Shown here piece by piece: positions 58,624 to 64,000 of a DNA stretch of 64,000 nt. The DNA is taken from contig NZ_LKKO01000031.1 of assembly GCF_001455965.1 (NCBI RefSeq), forward strand, positions 1 to 64,000, written 5' to 3'. Position 1 is the stretch's first letter, and every line of letters begins with the position of its first letter. The DNA is from Methylobacterium sp. GXS13. GTDB taxonomy: Bacteria > Pseudomonadota > Alphaproteobacteria > Rhizobiales > Beijerinckiaceae. The position numbers and the translations under genes were made by a program. The notes beneath the pieces were generated by a model, which made no database searches, had not been told where the DNA came from, and saw only the letters and a program-made list of their open reading frames with translations.

Positions 58624-59034
58624 TCAGGCCGCCTCGGCGATCTCGACCTGGCCGGAATCCTTGCCGCGGGCCTCGACGTCGCGATCGACGAACTCGATCA
58701 CGGCCAGCGGGGCGTTGTCGCCCTTGCGGAAGCCGGCCTTCATGATGCGGCAATAGCCGCCCGGGCGACCCGCGTAGCGCGGGCCGAGCACGGCGAAGAG
58801 CTTCTTGACCATGTCGGCATCGCGCAGCTGCGCCATGGCGAGACGGCGGGTGTGCACGCTGTCGATGCGGCCGAGCGTGATCAGCTTCTCGACCACGGGA
58901 CGAAGGTCCTTGGCCTTCGGCAGGGTGGTGACGATCTGCTCGTGCTTCAGCAGGGCGACCGACATGTTGGCGAACATCGCCTTGCGGTGCTCAGCCGTGC
59001 GGTTGAAGCGGCGACCGCGATACCCGTGACGCAT
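58624..59034 (-). CDS. rplQ: 50S ribosomal protein L17
   Basis: A 136-residue large-subunit protein, standard for alphaproteobacteria. It starts [20 protein letters not shown], with [36 protein letters not shown] and [20 protein letters not shown], and a variable Asp/Glu-rich tail. ATG 59034 is fixed by this conserved N-terminus. It is the last gene of rpsM-rpsK-(MBL)-rpoA-rplQ; a 197-base gap separates it from rpoA, longer than usual. Confidence 0.98.
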   Translation of the reverse strand: MRHGYRGRRFNRTAEHRKAMFANMSVALLKHEQIVTTLPKAKDLRPVVEKLITLGRIDSVHTRRLAMAQLRDADMVKKLFAVLGPRYAGRPGGYCRIMKAGFRKGDNAPLAVIEFVDRDVEARGKDSGQVEIAEAA

Positions 59035-59231
59035 GGTTCTGGCTTCCTTCTCTTCTCGGCCGCCGTGCCACGGTACGGCCGGGCGCCCCAACAGCGGGGC
59101 CATTCATTCCGCATAACCCCGCGGCGGGATTTCTTGAAACTTCGCGTCGTGCCCGCGAAGTCCCGGATCCGGATCGGCCAAGCAGACGGCGCCGACCAGC
59201 GCCGCCAACTCCGGCCCGAGGCAGCTTCGCC

Positions 59232-60251
59232 TCAGTAATGCTCTTCGAAGCGCTTGGCGAGATCTTCGATGTTCTCCGGCGGCCAGCCGGGAATGTCCAT
59301 CCCGAGGTGCAGACCCATGCCGGCCAGCACTTCCTTGATCTCGTTGAGCGACTTGCGGCCGAAGTTCGGGGTCCGCAGCATCTCGCCCTCGGACTTCTGG
59401 ATCAGGTCGCCGATATAGACGATGTTGTCGTTCTTCAGGCAGTTCGCCGAACGGACCGACAGCTCCAGCTCGTCGACCTTCTTGAGCAGCGCCGGGTTGA
59501 AGGGCAGCTGGGGCGCGAGCGGCGCGGCCTCTTCCTTGCGCGGATCCTCGAAGTTCACGAAGACCTGCAGCTGGTCCTGGATGATGCGCGCGGCGTAGGC
59601 GAGCGCATCCTCCGGACCCACGGCGCCGTTGGTCTCGATCGTCATCGTCAGCTTGTCCTTGTCGAGATCCTGGCCCTCACGGGTGGTCTCGACGCGGTAG
59701 CTGACCTTGGTCACCGGGGAGAACAGCGAGTCCACCGGGATCAGGCCGATCGGCGCATCCTCGGGGCGGTTGCGTTCGGCCGGGACGTAGCCCTTGCCGG
59801 TGGCGACCGTGAACTCCATGCGGATCTCGGCGCCGTCGTCCAGCGTGCAGATCACCAGCTCCGGGTTCAGGATCTGGATGTCGCCGACCGTGCCGATGTC
59901 GCCGGCCGTGACGGTGCCGGGGCCGGTCTTGCGCAGGGTCATGCGCTTCGGCGCATCGGTCTGCGACCGGATCGCGATCGTCTTGATGTTCAGGACGATG
60001 TCGGTGACGTCCTCGCGGACGCCCGGGATCGAGGAGAACTCGTGCAGCACGCCGTCGATCTGCACCGAGGTCACGGCCGCGCCCTGGAGCGAGGACAGGA
60101 GCACACGCCGCAGGGCGTTGCCCAGGGTGGTGCCGAAGCCACGCTCAAGCGGCTCGGCCACGACCGTGGCGACCCGCTTCGGGTCGTCGCCGGTCGAGAC
60201 CTGCAGCTTGTTCGGCTTGATCAGTTCCTGCCAGTTCTTCTGAATGACCAC
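59232..60251 (-). CDS. rpoA: DNA-directed RNA polymerase subunit alpha
   Basis: A 339-residue subunit. The N-terminal assembly domain (about 1-235) has [40 protein letters not shown] and [20 protein letters not shown]. The C-terminal DNA- and activator-binding domain (about 255-325) has [20 protein letters not shown] and [20 protein letters not shown]. Start is GTG 60251, preceded by AGAGGTAGG. It normally follows rpsK/rpsD; here a metal-dependent hydrolase gene precedes it. Confidence 0.98.
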   Translation of the reverse strand: MVIQKNWQELIKPNKLQVSTGDDPKRVATVVAEPLERGFGTTLGNALRRVLLSSLQGAAVTSVQIDGVLHEFSSIPGVREDVTDIVLNIKTIAIRSQTDAPKRMTLRKTGPGTVTAGDIGTVGDIQILNPELVICTLDDGAEIRMEFTVATGKGYVPAERNRPEDAPIGLIPVDSLFSPVTKVSYRVETTREGQDLDKDKLTMTIETNGAVGPEDALAYAARIIQDQLQVFVNFEDPRKEEAAPLAPQLPFNPALLKKVDELELSVRSANCLKNDNIVYIGDLIQKSEGEMLRTPNFGRKSLNEIKEVLAGMGLHLGMDIPGWPPENIEDLAKRFEEHY

Positions 60252-60359
60252 GATCCTACCTCTCGTCCATGCTCGGGATCCGCGACGCCCGTCCCCGCGC
60301 TTCGGCCGTCCGGCGCCGCCCCCTGGCGCCCCGAACGGTCCCTGAATTCAAGTCGCTCG

Positions 60360-61232
60360 TTATTCGCCGCCGACCCAGAGGGCCGGCACGAAGCTGTAGC
60401 CTGCCCCGTCCCGGTCCACGTAGCCCAGGGCCGGAAATTCCAGGTGCGCGCCCGCGATGATGGATCGCTCGCTCGCCACCTCGTCCATGATGGCCTTGCG
60501 CGTCGCCCGCGCCTGATCCCCATCGACGTCGAATCCGACACCCGCCTCCGGGTTCTTGAACTGGATCGCCGGCAGGTGCACCACGTCCGTCCACATCAGG
60601 AGCGACTGTCCACCGGAGACGATGCGGAAACCGCAATGCCCCGGGGTGTGGCCTGGCAGGTGGACCGCCGTGATGCCCGGCAGCACCTCGCCGCCCCGAT
60701 GCTCACGCATCCGCTTGGCATAGGGCGCCACCGCCTTGCGGGCGCCCTCGAAATACGGCTTGGCTGCGTCCGGCGCCCGAGAGAGCGCCTCGTCCGGCAG
60801 CCAATGCGCCGTCTCGTCGGCATGCACCACGATCTCGGCGTTCGGGAAACGAGCCGCTCCGTTCGACACCAGGCCGCCGACGTGGTCGGGGTGCAGGTGC
60901 GTGACCAGGACGGTCTCGATCTCTTCCGGCTTCACGCCGGTGACCGCGAGGGCTGCGCCGGCTCGACCGAGGGTCTCGGCCGGTGCGCTCTCGCCGTAGC
61001 CCGTATCGATCAGCACCGGCTTGCGGCCGGCGCCGGTGATCAGGAAGGCATTCAGCGTGATCTTGGGCTGCTCGGTGCGGAAGCCCGCGATCTGCAGCTT
61101 GCCGGCTTCTTCCTTCGAGATCCCCGTGACGAGATCGAGGCTGGCCTGAAACCAGCCGTCGTTGAGCGCGGTGACCGTGAGGTCGCCGAGGTTCCAACGC
61201 AGCACGCCCGGAAGCGGCTTCGATCCCGTCAT
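60360..61232 (-). CDS. Metallo-beta-lactamase-fold hydrolase inserted in the alpha operon
   Basis: A 290-residue MBL-fold protein. Zinc ligands are in the HxHxDH motif (LVTHLHPDHVGGL), then HLPGHTPGHCGFRI (third His), MWTDVVHLP (bridging Asp) and a C-terminal GAHLEFPALGYV (last His). It resembles lactonase-like or quinolone-degrading relatives, with an N-terminal strand VTALNDGWFQAS. No signal peptide is seen. ATG 61232 follows GGAGAACCTC. The substrate is unknown. It lies 25 bases downstream of rpsK and 108 bases upstream of rpoA on the same strand. Confidence 0.9.
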   Translation of the reverse strand: MTGSKPLPGVLRWNLGDLTVTALNDGWFQASLDLVTGISKEEAGKLQIAGFRTEQPKITLNAFLITGAGRKPVLIDTGYGESAPAETLGRAGAALAVTGVKPEEIETVLVTHLHPDHVGGLVSNGAARFPNAEIVVHADETAHWLPDEALSRAPDAAKPYFEGARKAVAPYAKRMREHRGGEVLPGITAVHLPGHTPGHCGFRIVSGGQSLLMWTDVVHLPAIQFKNPEAGVGFDVDGDQARATRKAIMDEVASERSIIAGAHLEFPALGYVDRDGAGYSFVPALWVGGE

Positions 61233-61257
61233 GAGGTTCTCCGTCAAACCGTTCAGT

Positions 61258-61647
61258 TCAGACCCGACGACGCTTGCGCGGACGGCAACCGTTGTGCGGG
61301 ATCGAGGTCACGTCGCGGATCGAGGTAACCGTGAAGCCGGCGGCCTGGAGGGCGCGCAGGGCCGACTCACGACCGGAACCCGGGCCGGACACCTCGACCT
61401 CGAGGGTGCGCATGCCGTGCTCGGAGGCCTTGCGGGCGGCGTCCTCGGCGGCGACCTGCGCAGCGTACGGCGTGGACTTGCGCGAGCCCTTGAAGCCCAT
61501 CGCGCCGGCGGACGACCACGAGATCGTGTTGCCCTGCGCGTCCGTGATGGTGATCATCGTGTTGTTGAACGAGGCGTTCACGTGGGCGACGCCCGACACG
61601 ATGTTCTTGCGTTCGCGCCGGCGGACGCGTTGCGGTTCCTTGGCCAT
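61258..61647 (-). CDS. rpsK: 30S ribosomal protein S11
   Basis: A 129-residue small-subunit protein of normal length. Conserved parts are [40 protein letters not shown] and the C-terminal [19 protein letters not shown]. It is separated from rpsM by 171 bases, a longer gap than usual, which contains a stem-loop at 61781-61807. Confidence 0.98.
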   Translation of the reverse strand: MAKEPQRVRRRERKNIVSGVAHVNASFNNTMITITDAQGNTISWSSAGAMGFKGSRKSTPYAAQVAAEDAARKASEHGMRTLEVEVSGPGSGRESALRALQAAGFTVTSIRDVTSIPHNGCRPRKRRRV

Positions 61648-61780
61648 TCTCGTCTCACTCTTCCTTCAAGCGCGCCCGTAATTCCAGGCGCTCGGGATTC
61701 TTTTTGGGACTGGGCCGGCGCGCCCGTGCAGGGCGGTCGAGCCTGCGTTGGGATCCTTGCGGGACACCAGCGCCACGGAG

Positions 61781-61807
61781 GGAAGGCCGCGCGAGGCACG
61801 GCCTTCC
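61781..61807 (-). promoter_or_regulatory. Stem-loop between rpsM and rpsK
   Basis: GGAAGGCCG and CGGCCTTCC form a perfect 9-bp stem 11 bases after the rpsM stop on the minus strand. It is preceded, not followed, by a T-run, so it does not read as a terminator for rpsM. It may be a processing or attenuation site within the operon mRNA. Confidence 0.4.
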
Positions 61808-61818
61808 AAAGTCAAAAA

Positions 61819-62187
61819 TTACTTCTTCTTGCCGGCGATCGGCTTCGCCTTGCCCTTGCGGGTGCGGGCGTTGGTGTGGGTGCGCTGACCGCGGACCGGC
61901 AGCTGCTTGCGGTGACGCAGGCCGCGATAGGCGCCGAGATCCATCAGGCGCTTGATGTTCATCGAGACTTCGCGGCGCAGGTCGCCCTCGACCACGTAGT
62001 CGCGGTCGATCGTCTCGCGGATCTGAAGCACCTCGGCGTCGGTGAGCTGGTTCACCCGGCGCTCGGCGGGGATGTTCACCTTCGTGGTGATCTCCTCGGC
62101 CTTCTTGGCGCCGATGCCGTGGATGTACTGCAGCGCGATGACGACGCGCTTGTTGGTCGGGATGTTGACGCCTGCGATACGTGCCAT
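61819..62187 (-). CDS. rpsM: 30S ribosomal protein S13
   Basis: A 122-residue small-subunit head protein. It opens [20 protein letters not shown], has [20 protein letters not shown], the helix-two-turn-helix region and ends [23 protein letters not shown] 62187 is fixed by family conservation. It is the first ribosomal gene here; the expected upstream neighbour adk lies 1.2 kb away, beyond two unrelated genes. Confidence 0.98.
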   Translation of the reverse strand: MARIAGVNIPTNKRVVIALQYIHGIGAKKAEEITTKVNIPAERRVNQLTDAEVLQIRETIDRDYVVEGDLRREVSMNIKRLMDLGAYRGLRHRKQLPVRGQRTHTNARTRKGKAKPIAGKKK

Positions 62188-62437
62188 GATCACGCTCCAT
62201 ATGAGGCCCGGAAACCGGACGGTGCTCGCGCGCGTCCGGTGGAGGCCGGCCCCTGCGCGCGCCAAACGACAACGTGGCCCGGGGGCGGCCCTGGACAGGG
62301 CACCTCGGACCAGCGATCGATTGGACGAAGGACGGCCTGCTAGCGTGCGCAGGGCGATATGTCAACGACCCGTGAACGATCGGCCGCGCCGCCATGCGTC
62401 GCGTGCGGCCCTGACTGCAGTCCTTTTAGGAGCACAG

Positions 62438-62800
62438 ATGTCGGTTCTCACCAGCGACGGCGCCACGCTACGGGCTTTCGCCGATTCGGTCCTCCGGGCG
62501 GCCGAGGAGAATGCCGAGGAGGTGGTTCCGGTGATCCTCGCGGTGACGGGCGGGACCCTCACCGAGGCCGAGCCCGGATCGATCGCTCTCCAGGCCGAGG
62601 ATGACGGCCCCGGCCTGCTTTGGGCCACCTTCGCCGGCCGCCGGATGGTGTTCCGCTACAACGTCTCGACCGCGATGGTCGAGCTGCGCGACGGCCGCAC
62701 CAACGGCAACCCCTTCCGCCTCTTCGGCCGCCGGGCGCTGTCGATGGATGTGGTGAATTTCTTCGGGGCGCTGCGGGCCGAGCGGCGATCGGAGCGATGA
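62438..62800 (+). CDS. Hypothetical protein
   Basis: A 120-residue soluble protein: LRAFADSVLRAAEENAEEVV, then PVILAVTGGTLTEAEPGSIA and a C-terminal MVFRYNVSTAMVELRDGRTN and FRLFGRRALSMDVVNFFGAL. No domain is recognised. ATG 62438 is preceded by TTTTAGGAGCACAG, a strong ribosome binding site, and the composition is protein-like. It runs opposite to the ribosomal genes and converges on a small secreted protein gene, ten bases away. Confidence 0.7.
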   Translation: MSVLTSDGATLRAFADSVLRAAEENAEEVVPVILAVTGGTLTEAEPGSIALQAEDDGPGLLWATFAGRRMVFRYNVSTAMVELRDGRTNGNPFRLFGRRALSMDVVNFFGALRAERRSER

Positions 62801-62810
62801 AGGGGCTGCC

Positions 62811-63041
62811 TCAGCGGAAGCGCTGGCTCTGGTATCGGCAATAGCCGCCCATATTCTGGTAGCCGGCAGGGCAATGGCGGACGCAGGCTCCCGCAGCGAA
62901 TTTGAGCGGCGGCCGACATGCGTTCCGGAACCGCTTTTCGCGATACGCGAAGGACTGTGCCGGGCTCTGCGCCGCCACCGGAAGCGGAGGCAAAGCCATG
63001 GCGACGAGGAGCAGGCTTACGGGGATGCGAAGGATGGTCAT
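62811..63041 (-). CDS. Small secreted four-cysteine protein
   Basis: A 76-residue protein with signal peptide MTILRIPVSLLLVAMALPPL followed by PVAAQS (probable cleavage after AQS or VAA). The mature part holds four cysteines: RNACRPPLKFAAGACVRHCP then GYQNMGGYCRYQ, allowing two disulfides. No family is recognised. ATG 63041 follows GGAAGCCCTG. It lies between adk and rpsM and is separated from adk by 362 bases. Confidence 0.6.
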   Translation of the reverse strand: MTILRIPVSLLLVAMALPPLPVAAQSPAQSFAYREKRFRNACRPPLKFAAGACVRHCPAGYQNMGGYCRYQSQRFR

Positions 63042-63403
63042 CAGGGCTTCCGGTCGGGTTTGCCCCTCAACCGACGACCTGGGCATAGGTTCACCGATCC
63101 GTCCAGTCATGCCGGGGTACGGCGTGCCCGCGCCGCACTCCCCATTTCATGACACCGATGCGCGTCTTCCTGTCGGCTGTGATCCGACCGGCAGGTGGAT
63201 GACGGCTCCCGTCCGTCGATCCGACCGACACGTCCGTTAAGCGGGGCCCGGTTGCCCGTAGGGCTCGTGGCCCGCTCGGCGTTTCGATCCCCCTCATCAG
63301 GCGCCATCCACCTGCGTCCTGGATCGTATCCGTCCCGTCCTGCGCTCGAGCGCAGTCGATAACCGCGGACAAGCCGCCTGATCGCGGCCGGCCGGCGATG
63401 GTA
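63042..63403. other. Intergenic region downstream of adk
   Basis: A 362-base stretch between adk and the small secreted protein in which I see no credible gene. It contains a perfect 16-base palindrome, CTGCGCTC and its complement GAGCGCAG (63340-63355), about 50 bases after the adk stop on the minus strand. No T-run follows it. Confidence 0.5.
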
Positions 63404-64000
63404 TCAGGACTCGACGCGTTCCGCGTGCGGCTCCAGCAGCCCCATGATCTCAGCCGTGACGTTGTCGATCTGCTGCATGCCGTCCACCGTATGGAGCAGG
63501 CCGGTCTTGGCGTAATAGTCGGAGAGCGGTGCCGTCTGGGCCCGGTAGGCCTCCAGGCGCTGCTTGAACACCTCGGGGGTGTCGTCCTTGCGCACCGCCT
63601 GGCCGCGGGCCTGGGTCTCGGCGGCACGCTTCTCGATGCGCCCGACCAGTGCGTTCTCGTCGACCTTGAACTCGATCACCGCGTCGAGGTCCATGCCCTT
63701 GCCGGCCAGCATGGTGCTGAGCGCCTCGGCCTGGGCGACCGTCCGGGGGAAGCCGTCGAGGATGAAGCCGCTTTTCGCGTCGGGCTCCTCGATCCGGTCA
63801 GCGACGATGCCGACCACGATCCGGTCGGAGACCAGGCCGCCGGATTCCATCACGGCCTTGGCTTCCAGACCAACCGGCGTGCCGGCGGCGACCGCGGCGC
63901 GCAACATGTCGCCGGTGGACAGCTGCGGGATGCCGAAGCGCTGTAGGATCCGCTCGGATTGGGTCCCCTTCCCCGCGCCGGGGGGACCGAGCAGAATGAT
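63404..64000 (-). CDS. adk: Adenylate kinase, N-terminal residues outside the window
   Basis: A 199-codon open part of adenylate kinase, which interconverts ATP + AMP and 2 ADP. The P-loop ([18 protein letters not shown]) sits at the window edge, so only the first one or two residues are missing. Also visible are [11 protein letters not shown] (AMP site), [17 protein letters not shown] and the short-LID sequence [20 protein letters not shown], lacking a zinc-binding four-Cys LID. The C-terminus is [11 protein letters not shown]. In related genomes secY precedes it and rpsM follows directly. Confidence 0.96.
   Translation of the reverse strand: MILLGPPGAGKGTQSERILQRFGIPQLSTGDMLRAAVAAGTPVGLEAKAVMESGGLVSDRIVVGIVADRIEEPDAKSGFILDGFPRTVAQAEALSTMLAGKGMDLDAVIEFKVDENALVGRIEKRAAETQARGQAVRKDDTPEVFKQRLEAYRAQTAPLSDYYAKTGLLHTVDGMQQIDNVTAEIMGLLEPHAERVES

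Noticed and set aside
59238..61328. 696-codon plus-strand open frame opposite rpoA and the MBL gene
   Set aside because: Antisense shadow of conserved genes.

Overview
The window is very G+C-rich bacterial chromosome and looks like an alphaproteobacterium of the Methylobacterium group. This is an inference from gene content and order: fused ispDF beside a divergent dusB-ntrB-ntrC operon, lipA paired with a COQ10/RatA-like gene, gyrA-coaD-cyclophilin, the adk-rpsM-rpsK-rpoA-rplQ end of the ribosomal cluster, and dispersed palindromes of the kind common in this group. I found no tRNA, rRNA, CRISPR array, insertion sequence or prophage. Genes are packed tightly, with many 4-base stop/start overlaps.

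Layout. 1-11.8 kb: metabolic and housekeeping genes (a partial exported protein, hisN, an AI-2E-type permease, a Tat-exported PrpD-like protein, pncB, an FMN-binding protein, mrp, mobA), then the distal genes of a gyrA operon (coaD, two cyclophilins around a TonB-like secreted protein). 11.8-18.5 kb: gyrA, a His/Arg-rich secreted protein, an S49 protease, an HIBADH-like dehydrogenase and a P1-family peptidase. 18.5-19.6 kb: an AT-rich island with a frameshifted toxin-like gene and a small partner gene. 19.6-28.7 kb: a PAS-PAS hybrid kinase, rarD, a chemoreceptor and a four-gene overlapping operon that probably modifies lipid A or another polyprenyl-linked glycan. 28.8-41.7 kb: metC, hicAB, an Rmf-like protein, ntrBC-dusB, ispDF, MAPEG, cinA, an FAD monooxygenase, a COQ10-like gene and lipA. 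40.9-46.0 kb: the glycerol regulon glpR-glpD-glpK-glpF with two GlpR-type operators.

46.7-58.1 kb holds the most notable system: eight co-directional, mostly abutting or overlapping genes (cheW, cheR-TPR, cheW, MCP, cheA-REC, cheB, REC-REC-kinase, REC-PAS-kinase-REC). The parts match a Wsp-type chemosensory pathway, but no diguanylate cyclase is present; two hybrid kinases take its place, the first with the architecture of Burkholderia WspHRR. Just after it lies a 570-base gap with a palindromic element, a 28-codon open frame with a good ribosome binding site, a probable structured RNA and two opposed terminators. 58.6-64 kb is the ribosomal alpha operon, interrupted by a metallo-beta-lactamase-fold hydrolase between rpsK and rpoA and by two unrelated small genes between adk and rpsM.

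Two copies of a roughly 160-base dispersed element (5303-5462 and 16283-16442, opposite orientation) each carry two hairpins with the same 7 bp-bulge-5 bp plan but different stem sequences. That is compensatory change of the kind expected for a REPIN-like element.
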